From positions 1 to 44,488 of the forward strand of contig PKVY01000019.1 of NCBI GenBank assembly GCA_003131625.1: 44,488 bases of DNA, written 5' to 3'. Below the pieces are notes generated by a model. It saw nothing but the letters and a program-made list of their open reading frames with translations. It ran no database searches and was not told the origin of the DNA. The first letter of the stretch is position 1, and the number at the start of each line of letters is the position of its first letter. This document shows, one piece after another, positions 34,757-42,455 of this stretch. A program made the position numbers and the translations under genes. This DNA comes from Acidobacterium sp. GTDB lineage: Bacteria > Acidobacteriota > Terriglobia > Terriglobales > Acidobacteriaceae.

Positions 34757-35878
34757 TCATTCACGCACTACAGCCTTCACCAGGTTCCGCGGCGCGTCCA
34801 CATTCACGCCGCGCTGCACCGCTATGAAGTACGCCAGCATCTGCAGCGGGACTACTTCGAGGATCGGCAGCAGAAATTCGTCGACTGCGGGAACCGCGAC
34901 CGAGTAGCGACAAAGCTGCGCAGCTTCATCGTCGCCGTCAATGTGAATCGCAAAAACACCCGCGCCCTGCGTATGCATGTCGCGCATCAGTTGCAACGTC
35001 TTTTCGTAACGCAGCGTCGAGTCGGGATCGTTGCGGTCGCGCGTAGCCAGCATCACCAGCGGCGCTTCCGGGCTCACCAGCGCATTCGGCCCATGTTTCA
35101 GTTCACCGGCGGGTAGCCCTTCCGCCTGCACGTACGCTGACTCCTTCAGTTTCAGCGCTCCTTCGCGCGCAATGGCGTAATGAATAGCGCGCCCCAGGTA
35201 AAGAAACGTCCGCGCCTGAGCCAGCTTCTGCCCGATGGCGGAAACCTGCTTTTCCCACTCTTCAAGTCTTTCCTCAAGTAGGTGCGGCAACCGCTCCATC
35301 TGCTCGCAATGAGCCGCCACGGCCCCCGCCGTCATGCGCCCGCCTATCCGCGCCAGAAACAGCGACAGCAGATACAGCACCGTGAGTTGCGTCGTGAAGC
35401 TTTTCGTCGCGGGCACGGCCACTTCTCTGCCGGCCATCGTCGGCAACGCCGCATCAGCTTCGCGCGCCATGGTCGAATTGGGGTCGTTGACAATGGCCAC
35501 CGTTGCCAGTCCGCGCACCTTCGCCTCGCGCAGCGACGCCAGCGTGTCCGCCGTCTCTCCGGACTGCGAAATGACCACGACGCCCGGATCGTGCAGTGTG
35601 TGCGTCGAGCGGTACATGTACTCGCTGGAGTACTCGACGTCGACGGCAAGGCCGGCGTAGTCCTCCAGCATGATCTCCCCAGCGAGACCGGCGTGACGGC
35701 TCGATCCGCTGGCGGCGATGACCACGCGCTGGCGTCCCCGCAGCGCATCGGCGACGGCTGCGAAAACTCCGCCATCGAGCGTTCCGCTCGGCGCATAGCG
35801 CGCCATGGTCGCCGCGAGCGCCTCCGGCTGCTCGTAAATCTCCCGCAACATGGCGTGAGTAAAAGTACGTGTCTGCAT
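34757..35878 (-). CDS. SIS-domain sugar isomerase (GlmS isomerase-domain-like)
   Basis: A 373-residue protein with two SIS domains (about 40-185 and 210-360) and no glutaminase domain. Motifs ASGSSRHAG, SQSGETADTL, TKSFTTQL and the GlmS-like KLKESAYVQAEGLPAGELKHG plus the closing VDAPRNLVKAVV tie it to the isomerase half of glucosamine-6-phosphate synthase. Without glutaminase it probably acts as a glucosamine-6-phosphate deaminase/isomerase. It follows gcvPB on the same strand, 60 bases away, so co-transcription is possible. Confidence 0.85.
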   Translation of the reverse strand: MQTRTFTHAMLREIYEQPEALAATMARYAPSGTLDGGVFAAVADALRGRQRVVIAASGSSRHAGLAGEIMLEDYAGLAVDVEYSSEYMYRSTHTLHDPGVVVISQSGETADTLASLREAKVRGLATVAIVNDPNSTMAREADAALPTMAGREVAVPATKSFTTQLTVLYLLSLFLARIGGRMTAGAVAAHCEQMERLPHLLEERLEEWEKQVSAIGQKLAQARTFLYLGRAIHYAIAREGALKLKESAYVQAEGLPAGELKHGPNALVSPEAPLVMLATRDRNDPDSTLRYEKTLQLMRDMHTQGAGVFAIHIDGDDEAAQLCRYSVAVPAVDEFLLPILEVVPLQMLAYFIAVQRGVNVDAPRNLVKAVVRE

Positions 35879-35927
35879 TCGCTCTGATCTTACTGGATGT
35901 GCGGCAATCGACGGATGCCGGCTCTTT

Positions 35928-35962
35928 TTCCTGCACCCTACTGCCTGTTTCCTGCTCCCTGC
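35928..35962. repeat. 7-bp CCTG-family tandem array (5 units) overlapping the gcvPB end
   Basis: Units ttcctgc, accctac, tgcctgt, ttcctgc and tccctgc. The stop codon of gcvPB (35938) lies inside the array, so the last residues of GcvPB are encoded by it. Confidence 0.75.
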
Positions 35963-37464
35963 TTCTTCCAGCGCAGCACCGGCCTGCGCGCCGCGGTCGT
36001 CTCATCGAGGCGCGAGACGCGCGTCGAGTGCGGAGCGTCCAGCACGATCTGTGGATTCTCCTCCACCTCGCGCGCGATCTGCCGCATGGCGTCGATGAAC
36101 AGGTCCAGCTCCTCGCGCGACTCGCTCTCCGTCGGCTCAATCATCAGCGCGCCGTGCACGATCAGTGGAAACGAAACCGTGTACGGATGGAAGCCATAAT
36201 CGATCAGCCGCTTCGCAATGTCGCCTGTCTTCACTCCGTTCCTGGTCTGCCGCCGATCGCTGAAGACCACCTCGTGCATCGAGGGCGTGCTGTAAGGCAG
36301 TTCGTAAACGTCTTCGAGCTTTTTGCGGATATAGTTCGCGTTCAACACCGCGTCTTCGGTGGTCTGCCGCAGCCCATCGGGCCCGTTTGCCAGGATGTAG
36401 GCCAGCGCGCGCACGAACATTCCGAAGTTGCCGTAGAACGCCCGCACCCGCCCCACCGATTGCGGCCGCTCGTAATTCAGATGCAGCTGCCCATCCGACG
36501 CCTCTTCAACAACCGGCACCGGCAGAAACGGCTCCAGAATCCCTTTGCACGCCACCGGACCCGACCCCGGACCGCCGCCTCCATGCGGCGTCGAAAAAGT
36601 CTTGTGCAGGTTCAGGTGCATCACGTCCACACCGAAATCGCCAGGCCGCGTCTTGCCACACAGAGCGTTCATGTTGGCGCCGTCCATGTAAAGCAGCGCG
36701 CCCTTCGCATGCAGAATGTCGGCGATGCGATGAATCTCGTTTTCGAAAACGCCGATCGTCGAGGGATTGGTCAGCATCAGCGCGGCCGTATCTTCGTTCA
36801 CCGCCTGCGCGAGCGCCTCGACATCGATCCCGCCCCGCTCGTTCGACTTGAAATTGACGACCTCGTATCCGCAGATGGCCGCGGTAGCCGGATTCGTTCC
36901 GTGCGCCGAGTCGGGAATGATGACGTTGCGCCGCGGATTGCCCTTTGCTGTGTGATACGCGCGCGCCAGCAGGATGCCGGTGAACTCGCCGTGCGCGCCG
37001 GCCGCCGGCTGCAGCGTGATAGCCTCCATGCCCGTAATTTCGAGCAGGCATTTCTGCAGCAGCCGAATAATCCCCAGCGACCCCTGCGACAATTCCTCCG
37101 GCTGATACGGATGCGCCTCCGCAATCCCCTCCAGCCGCGACACAAATTCGTTCACCCGCGGGTTGTACTTCATCGTGCAGCTGCCCAGCGGATACATCCC
37201 CAGATCGATCGCGTAATTCCACGTCGAGAGCCGCGTGAAGTGGCGGATGATCTCAATCTCGCTCAGCTCCGGGAGCTCCGCCGCGTCCTCGCGCGCAGCC
37301 CCACCCAACAAGCTCTTCGGATCCACCGCCGGCACATCGAGGGCGGCGAGCCGATACGCCTTCTTCCCCGGCGCCGACTTCTCGAAGCTCAGCCCCTCGT
37401 TCTGCGTCAGGTGCGCCGTGACCTTGCGCGTCGTCCCCACGAATTTTTCTGTCTCTGTCGCCAT
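35938..37464 (-). CDS. gcvPB: Glycine dehydrogenase (decarboxylating) subunit 2
   Basis: The PLP-binding half of the split P-protein, which decarboxylates glycine and loads the aminomethyl group on GcvH. About 508 residues. The PLP lysine is Lys288 in HLNLHKTFSTPHGGGG; GMYPLGSCTMKYNPRVNE and PDSAHGTNPA are family motifs. The ATG at 37464 shares one base with the TGA of gcvPA (TGATG), giving coupled translation and balanced subunits. The last eight or so residues (KQGAGNRQ) come from the heptamer array and are probably a non-native tail. Confidence 0.95.
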   Translation of the reverse strand: MATETEKFVGTTRKVTAHLTQNEGLSFEKSAPGKKAYRLAALDVPAVDPKSLLGGAAREDAAELPELSEIEIIRHFTRLSTWNYAIDLGMYPLGSCTMKYNPRVNEFVSRLEGIAEAHPYQPEELSQGSLGIIRLLQKCLLEITGMEAITLQPAAGAHGEFTGILLARAYHTAKGNPRRNVIIPDSAHGTNPATAAICGYEVVNFKSNERGGIDVEALAQAVNEDTAALMLTNPSTIGVFENEIHRIADILHAKGALLYMDGANMNALCGKTRPGDFGVDVMHLNLHKTFSTPHGGGGPGSGPVACKGILEPFLPVPVVEEASDGQLHLNYERPQSVGRVRAFYGNFGMFVRALAYILANGPDGLRQTTEDAVLNANYIRKKLEDVYELPYSTPSMHEVVFSDRRQTRNGVKTGDIAKRLIDYGFHPYTVSFPLIVHGALMIEPTESESREELDLFIDAMRQIAREVEENPQIVLDAPHSTRVSRLDETTAARRPVLRWKKQGAGNRQ

Positions 37465-38822
37465 CACGCCGCCGCCGCTGCCGGGATCAACGCAACGATC
37501 TCTGCTGCGCTATCCATCTGAAGGCGCGTGGTGAGCTCAGTGGCACACCACAGGCTTGCGTTGCCCAGTTCTGGATACCACTTGTGCAGCGGCAGGCCAC
37601 CGATGATCTTGTGTTCCAGCAATCGTGCATTCAGCTGCTCCGCCGTCTCCTCGCTGCGCAAGACAAATTCGTTGAAGCGCGGCGACTCTGGAAAGAGCAG
37701 TTTTCCACCCGCCCCCAGTGTCTTTGCCGCGTAGTCCGCCTTCGCCAGGTTCTGCAGAGCCAGATCTTTGATCCCCTCTTTGCCGTAGACCGTCATGAAC
37801 ACCGTCGCCATTAGCGCCACTAATGCTTGATTGGTACAGATGTTCGAGGTCGCCTTCTCGCGCCGGATGTGCTGTTCGCGCGTCGAGAGCGTCAGCACAA
37901 ACCCGCGCCGCCCTTGCGAGTCCTTCGTTTCGCCCACCAGCCGCCCCGGCATTTGGCGAACATACTTCTCTTTCGCTGCGATCACCCCGCAGAATGGGCC
38001 GCCAAAACTCGGAGCGACCCCGAACGACTGCGCCTCCATGATCACGACATCCGCTTCGACCGGCGGCCGCACAATCCCCAGCGAGACTGCTTCGGCGATG
38101 GCCACCACCAGCAGCGCGCCCTTCTTCTGCGCGATCGCCGCAATCGCCGGTATGTCTTCAATTACGCCGAAGAAATTCGGCGACTGCACCAGCACGCAAG
38201 CCGTCTGCTCGTCCACAGCCGCATCGAGCGCCGCCAGATCGATGCGGCCATCGTCGCCGTAGCCGATCTCCTCGGTCGCATGGCCGGAGCTGGCCTCGCG
38301 ATGCTGCGCGTAGGTGCGCATCACCTCGCGATACTCGGGATGCACAGTGCGGGCGACCACCACCCCATCGCGTCCCGTCACCCGCATCGCCATCATCGCG
38401 GCCTCGGGCGCCGCGGTCGATCCGTCGTACATCGACGCGTTGGCGATATCCATGCCCGTCAGTTCGCAGATCATCGTCTGGAATTCGAAGATGGCCTGCA
38501 GCGTCCCCTGCGTGATCTCCGCCTGATAAGGCGTGTACGAAGTGAGGAACTCGCCGCGCTGCACGATGGCGTCGATCAGGACAGGCCGATAGTGCCGGTA
38601 AACACCCGCGCCCAGAAAACTCGCGTAGCCGTTAGCGTTCTTCGCCGCGGCAGCTTTGAAGTGGTCGACGATCTCCGACTCGCCCATCTGCCGCGGAATC
38701 GCAAGGTCGCGCGTCAGCCGATATTCCTCAGGAATGATGGCAAAGAGATCGTCGATCGACGACGCGCCGATCTCGCGCAGCATCGCGGCGCGTTCGGCAT
38801 CGGATTTGGGCAGGTAGCGCAT
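37464..38822 (-). CDS. gcvPA: Glycine dehydrogenase (decarboxylating) subunit 1
   Basis: The 452-residue N-terminal half of the split P-protein. It begins [19 protein letters not shown], with [41 protein letters not shown]-type text and [13 protein letters not shown], all typical of GcvPA. Forms a heterotetramer with GcvPB. Its usual upstream neighbour gcvH is separated from it by a 584-bp repeat-bounded module at 38863-39446. Confidence 0.95.
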   Translation of the reverse strand: MRYLPKSDAERAAMLREIGASSIDDLFAIIPEEYRLTRDLAIPRQMGESEIVDHFKAAAAKNANGYASFLGAGVYRHYRPVLIDAIVQRGEFLTSYTPYQAEITQGTLQAIFEFQTMICELTGMDIANASMYDGSTAAPEAAMMAMRVTGRDGVVVARTVHPEYREVMRTYAQHREASSGHATEEIGYGDDGRIDLAALDAAVDEQTACVLVQSPNFFGVIEDIPAIAAIAQKKGALLVVAIAEAVSLGIVRPPVEADVVIMEAQSFGVAPSFGGPFCGVIAAKEKYVRQMPGRLVGETKDSQGRRGFVLTLSTREQHIRREKATSNICTNQALVALMATVFMTVYGKEGIKDLALQNLAKADYAAKTLGAGGKLLFPESPRFNEFVLRSEETAEQLNARLLEHKIIGGLPLHKWYPELGNASLWCATELTTRLQMDSAAEIVALIPAAAAA

Positions 38823-38859
38823 AGAGAACCAAATTTAGATTATCAACGACAATCTCATC

Positions 38860-38929
38860 TCACCACAGAGGACACAGAGACCACAGAGAAGAAATTAAAA
38901 ATAGTGTTTCTCTGTGTCCTCTGGGGTGA
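38860..38929 (-). repeat. Hairpin of CACAGAG repeats after the GxxExxY gene
   Basis: The outer 20 bases of each side (38860-38879 and 38910-38929) pair at 19 of 20 positions. The left arm has three 9-bp units with core CACAGAG. An AT-rich loop lies inside. It begins two bases after the GxxExxY stop and could end or attenuate transcription toward gcvPA. Confidence 0.7.
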
Positions 38930-39446
38930 ATTTACCCATTTCTCATCCGGACGATACCGTCCTTCATCCGAACTACGTTGAAGTTAAGGAGCAGACCCAG
39001 CGGCTTGCCGCTCAGTTTCAGATAAGAGAGAAGCTGCGCCTTATGGATCGGAGCAATCTCCGCGACCGACTTGATCTCCACTACGATCAAATTCTCCACG
39101 AGAATGTCGATCCGGTAGCCGATCTCGAGGCGTTGCGAATCATAGACGACCGGCAGACCGACTTCTTCTGAAACTGCGAGGCTCCGCTTGCGCAATTCGT
39201 AAGCCAGGCACGCGCGATACGCGCTCTCGAGCAGCCCAGGTCCCAGCCCGGAATGGACGCGAAGGGATGAGTCGACGATCTGGCCGCTGACCCTGTTGAT
39301 GCGGTTCCAATCCATAGAAGCACGGAGTAAGACGTTACCGGAACCGGATCTCGTCTTTCTGTGCTGTCGGTCACTTGTCTCATGTGCGTCGTTCGTCGAC
39401 AACCCCGGATCCCCACCGAACTCCGTGCTCTCCGTGTCCTCTGTGG
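38863..39446 (-). mobile_element. Putative 584-bp module with 13-bp inverted ends carrying a GxxExxY gene
   Basis: CCACAGAGGACAC at 38863-38875 is repeated exactly, inverted, at 39434-39446. Both ends continue as 9-bp CACAGAG/CACGGAG tandem units. The module lies precisely between the gcvH stop and the gcvPA start and contains one gene, of the GxxExxY family. I infer a mobile or domesticated repeat-borne element; no transposase is present and no target duplication was identified. Confidence 0.6.
38932..39315 (-). CDS. GxxExxY family protein (PD-(D/E)XK nuclease-like)
   Basis: A 127-residue protein from the ATG at 39313-39315. The signature GLLESAY (GxxExxY) follows HSGLGP. The next part, EIGYRIDILVENLIVVEIKSVAEI, carries the D-x(n)-E-x-K pattern of PD-(D/E)XK nucleases, and PLGLLLNFNVVRMKDGI ends the domain. 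Biological role is unestablished. An extension to 39402 exists but is repeat-derived and lacks family pattern. The gene lies in the direction of the gcv operon and inside a repeat-bounded module, so it may be read through from gcvT. Confidence 0.88.
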   Translation of the reverse strand: MDWNRINRVSGQIVDSSLRVHSGLGPGLLESAYRACLAYELRKRSLAVSEEVGLPVVYDSQRLEIGYRIDILVENLIVVEIKSVAEIAPIHKAQLLSYLKLSGKPLGLLLNFNVVRMKDGIVRMRNG

Positions 39447-39450
39447 TAAA

Positions 39451-39840
39451 TCAGTGCCCGGTCTCTTCCTTCACGTACACCTCGTAATCCTGCGCCGTCA
39501 ACAGCGAATCGACCTCGCCCGGGTCCGCCAGCTCGATCTTCATAATCCACGCCGCGTGCGCGTCGGCGTTGATCTTCTCCGGCGCCGTAGTCAGCTCCTC
39601 GTTGATCGCGGTCACGGTTCCCGTGGCCGGCGAGTACAAATCCGACACGGCCTTCACCGACTCCACGCTGCCGAAGACCTTCCCCTTCTCGACCTTGTCG
39701 CCGACCTTGGGCAACTCGACAAAAACAATGTCTCCCAGCGAGTCCTGCGCGTGGTCGGTGATCCCGACAGACGCCGTTTTGCCGCTGGCCTCGATCCATT
39801 CGTGCTCGCGCGTGTAGCGGTAGTTCGTGGGGTACGCCAT
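39451..39840 (-). CDS. gcvH: Glycine cleavage system H protein
   Basis: The 129-residue lipoyl carrier of the glycine cleavage system. The lipoylated lysine is Lys63 in SVESVKAVSD. Typical opening YRYTREHEWI and GITDHAQDSLGDIVFVELP. The stop is immediately followed by the CACAGAG repeats of the inserted module. It starts 36 bases after gcvT. Confidence 0.97.
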   Translation of the reverse strand: MAYPTNYRYTREHEWIEASGKTASVGITDHAQDSLGDIVFVELPKVGDKVEKGKVFGSVESVKAVSDLYSPATGTVTAINEELTTAPEKINADAHAAWIMKIELADPGEVDSLLTAQDYEVYVKEETGH

Positions 39841-39876
39841 TGCGATGGAATTCTCCCTCTTATTGTACGGGCTGCG

Positions 39877-41016
39877 CTAGCTCTGGCTGCTCGCCCTCTT
39901 CGGCTTCTTGTAGAACGGCAGCGGTACCACCTGCACCTTCACCGGATTATTGCGAATCTCAACAGCGACTTCAGTTCCCGGCTCCACAAACGCCCGCGGA
40001 ACATAGGCCAGTGCGATCTTTTTCTTCAGAAACGGCGCAGGCGATCCGCTGGTGACGTATCCTATCGCGTTGCCGCTCAAATCGAGCACGCGATAGCCAT
40101 CCCGCGCGATGCCCCGCTCCACAACTTCCAGCCCCACCAGCTTGCGCTCCGGTCCCCCAGCCGCCTGCACCTTGGTGAGCGCTTCCGATCCCAGGAACGG
40201 CCCCTTCTCCAGTTTGCAAAACCGATCGAGCCCGGCTTCAAACACGTTGATGGAATCCGAAATCTCGTGTCCGTACAGCGAGAGCGCCGCCTCCAGCCGC
40301 AACGTGTTCCGCGCCCCCAGCCCGCACGGCAAAATCCCAAATTCCTTACCCGCTTCCATCACCTCGTTCCACACCCGCTCGCTTGTGGCTTCATCCGACG
40401 GGATATAAATCTCGAAACCGTCCTCGCCGGTATAGCCGGTCCGCGCAATCAGCGTGTTCTCGAGGCCGCACACCGTGCCCCACGTGAACCAATAGAATTT
40501 CACCGCTGCCAGGTCCGCGTTCGTCAGCTTCTGCAGCGTCTCCTGCGCGCGCGGCCCCTGGATCGCCAGCTGCGTGTAGTAGTCGCTGTAGTCGCTCACG
40601 TGGCAGCCGAAAGCATGCGCCTGGCTGCGCACCCAGTTGTAATCTTTCTCGCGGGTGCCCGCGTTGATCACGAACAGATAATCGTTGTCACTGAGCTTGT
40701 GGACGATGATGTCGTCGACAAACGTACCTTCGGGATACAGCATCGCGGAATACTGCGCCTGGCCCACCTGCAGCCGCGACGCATCGTTCATGGAGATGTG
40801 CTGCACGGCGGCAAGTGAACCGGGCCCGCGCAGCTGAATGTCGCCCATGTGGCTGACGTCGAAGACGCCCACGCCCGTTCGCACCGCCATGTGCTCGGCA
40901 ATCAGGCCGGAATACTCGACAGGCATATCCCAGCCGCCGAAGTCGACCATCTTTGCGCCAAGCCTGCGATGCAGGCTGTTCAGTGGAGTTTTGCGGAATG
41001 CGACAGTTGCCGACAC
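39877..41016 (-). CDS. gcvT: Aminomethyltransferase (glycine cleavage T protein)
   Basis: Transfers the aminomethyl carbon from GcvH to tetrahydrofolate. 379 residues, normal length. Motifs: [21 protein letters not shown]-type start, [21 protein letters not shown] and [11 protein letters not shown]. The GTG start has GAGG five bases upstream. It leads the operon gcvT-gcvH-(module)-gcvPA-gcvPB; a promoter candidate lies at 41062-41090. I see no glycine riboswitch in its leader. Confidence 0.96.
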   Translation of the reverse strand: MSATVAFRKTPLNSLHRRLGAKMVDFGGWDMPVEYSGLIAEHMAVRTGVGVFDVSHMGDIQLRGPGSLAAVQHISMNDASRLQVGQAQYSAMLYPEGTFVDDIIVHKLSDNDYLFVINAGTREKDYNWVRSQAHAFGCHVSDYSDYYTQLAIQGPRAQETLQKLTNADLAAVKFYWFTWGTVCGLENTLIARTGYTGEDGFEIYIPSDEATSERVWNEVMEAGKEFGILPCGLGARNTLRLEAALSLYGHEISDSINVFEAGLDRFCKLEKGPFLGSEALTKVQAAGGPERKLVGLEVVERGIARDGYRVLDLSGNAIGYVTSGSPAPFLKKKIALAYVPRAFVEPGTEVAVEIRNNPVKVQVVPLPFYKKPKRASSQS

Positions 41017-41061
41017 GAGGCCTCAGACGAACGCGGAATTCTTGCGGAACACGAACCTCTT

Positions 41062-41090
41062 ACGTTACAACCCGTCTGGGTGCCGGTCAA
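41062..41090 (-). promoter_or_regulatory. Promoter candidate for the gcv operon
   Basis: On the minus strand TTGACC and TAACGT are 17 bases apart, 45 bases upstream of the gcvT start. The -35 box is good and the -10 box is weak. Confidence 0.4.
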
Positions 41091-41168
41091 TCGCCGCAAA
41101 CCATCGGCGACTTCATGTTCGGGACAGCAACTTGACTCTGCAATCAGGAAAACGACGAGCCACGCGCA

Positions 41169-41267
41169 CTACCGCCGGATCAGATACATAATCCCGATCA
41201 GAACCAGCACCCCGGCAATCACCACCACCCGGATCGTCTGGAAGCGACCCATCCACCTGTTCTGCAT
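41169..41267 (-). CDS. 32-residue single-helix membrane peptide
   Basis: The frame reads [20 protein letters not shown] followed by [12 protein letters not shown] and a stop. A basic start, one hydrophobic helix (about 13-30) and an Arg-Arg end give the layout of bacterial small membrane proteins. CGAGGTG lies about six bases before the ATG. It lies upstream of the gcv promoter candidate. Role unknown. Confidence 0.5.
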   Translation of the reverse strand: MQNRWMGRFQTIRVVVIAGVLVLIGIMYLIRR

Positions 41268-41329
41268 CGCTGCACCTCGCCCCGATTATAGCCCGTCGAT
41301 CCGCTGCCGCACCCTACTCCGCGGCTCCG

Positions 41330-42244
41330 GTGCTCCGCGCAATTTACGATAAGAGCGTGCCGTTCCCCTTCCCTGTCGTTCCGGCCGCGATCGCTCTTGT
41401 GCTCCTGCTCGTCCCGCTGTTTGCCTTTGCCTTCGCGGGCGAGCGCTGCGTTCGCGCTGCGCAATCGCTCCCCACGACTCTGCGCCTCGCACTGCCGGCT
41501 GTGCTGGTGATTCCTTACCTCATCGACGCCGCTGGTTCGCATGTCCTCGCCTTCCGGTGGCTGCTCCTGTATCTTCTCGCCCCCGTTATCATCGCCGCGC
41601 TCGAATGGCTGGCGGCAACACTCGACCCCAACCAGCGGGGCCACCTCATCGACTTTCTGGTTCTCATCCCGCTCGGCCTGGCGGTCGATCTGCGCTGGCT
41701 CGAGCCCGCCTGGCCCCACAAACTCGCCCTCCTTGGCAAGCTGACCCTCCTCGATGCCGGCCTCTACGCCTTTCTCGCCGTGCGCTGCCTCAGCGGCGTT
41801 GGATTCGATCTGCGCCTCCGCGCGCGCGACTGGCGGATCGGCCTCCGCGAGTTCGCCTTTTACGTCCCACTCGCCATACCGCTCGGCCTCGCGCTCGGCT
41901 TTCTCCACCTGCACCACCACATCGACCATCCCTGGCTGATCCTTCCCGCCTGGATCGCCACCTTCGTCGGCGTGGCGCTGCCCGAGGAGGTCTTCTTCCG
42001 CGGCTGGATCCAAAATCTGCTCGAGCGTCGCATCGGTCGCATCGCCTCCTTGATCGTGACCGCCTGCGTTTTCGGGCTCTCCCATTTCAACAAGCGCACG
42101 CTGTCTTTCAACTGGCGCTATATCGTGCTCGCAGCCCTGGCGGGCATCTTCTATGGACGTGCATGGCAGCAGGATCGCCGCGTGGGCGCCTCCGCCATTA
42201 CTCACGCCACGGTCGACACCATCTGGGGCGCGTTGCTGCGTTAG
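41330..42244 (+). CDS. CPBP family intramembrane metalloprotease
   Basis: A 304-residue membrane protein with about eight hydrophobic segments. CPBP/Abi motifs are present in the C-terminal half: EEVFFRGW (motif 1), FGLSHFN (motif 2) and HATVDT (motif 3). Family members process prenylated or other membrane proteins; the target here is unknown. The start is unclear: GTG at 41330 or GTG at 41357. An arsenal of accessory genes is not evident nearby, so this is probably an ordinary housekeeping member. Confidence 0.85.
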   Translation: MLRAIYDKSVPFPFPVVPAAIALVLLLVPLFAFAFAGERCVRAAQSLPTTLRLALPAVLVIPYLIDAAGSHVLAFRWLLLYLLAPVIIAALEWLAATLDPNQRGHLIDFLVLIPLGLAVDLRWLEPAWPHKLALLGKLTLLDAGLYAFLAVRCLSGVGFDLRLRARDWRIGLREFAFYVPLAIPLGLALGFLHLHHHIDHPWLILPAWIATFVGVALPEEVFFRGWIQNLLERRIGRIASLIVTACVFGLSHFNKRTLSFNWRYIVLAALAGIFYGRAWQQDRRVGASAITHATVDTIWGALLR

Positions 42245-42262
42245 CTCGGAATTGACCCCCCA

Positions 42263-42416
42263 CCACAGAGGCCACAGAGTACACAGAGTTTCTTCTGTTC
42301 TCTGTTTGTGCCCGGTGGTAAACCAAACCCTTTCTTGTTCGAACAAGATCTGTTCGCGCTCCGGGACCCGCAGAAACCAGGAATTCTTTTCTCTGCGCCC
42401 TCCGTGACCTCTGTGG
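42263..42416. mobile_element. Gene-less 154-bp relative of the CACAGAG-bounded module
   Basis: CCACAGAGGCCAC at 42263-42275 and, inverted, CCACAGAGGTCAC at 42404-42416 match at 12 of 13 positions and match the ends of the 38863-39446 module. The left end has three 9-bp CACAGAG units and folds back on a nearby inverted copy. No coding frame inside. It looks like a solo or miniature form; the inside differs from the gcv module. Confidence 0.6.
42333..42348. promoter_or_regulatory. Perfect 16-bp palindrome upstream of sucA
   Basis: TCTTGTTCGAACAAGA is fully self-complementary. It lies inside the 154-bp element, 108-123 bases before the sucA ATG. It could bind a dimeric regulator; it could also be an internal part of the element. 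Confidence 0.4.
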
Positions 42417-42455
42417 TGGATGTTTTCTCCGCCTGCGTAAAATAGGCCTTGTCCC

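Noticed and set aside
35869-37521. 550-residue plus-strand frame opposite gcvPB
   Set aside because: Shadow; gcvPB has the PLP-lysine motif and coupling to gcvPA.
38860-39450. CRISPR-like array from the CACAGAG repeats
   Set aside because: Units are 9 bp, contiguous and without spacers; they are ends of a repeat module, not an array.
41017-41168. Glycine riboswitch before gcvT
   Set aside because: No tandem-aptamer conserved segments or paired helices could be recognised in the leader.
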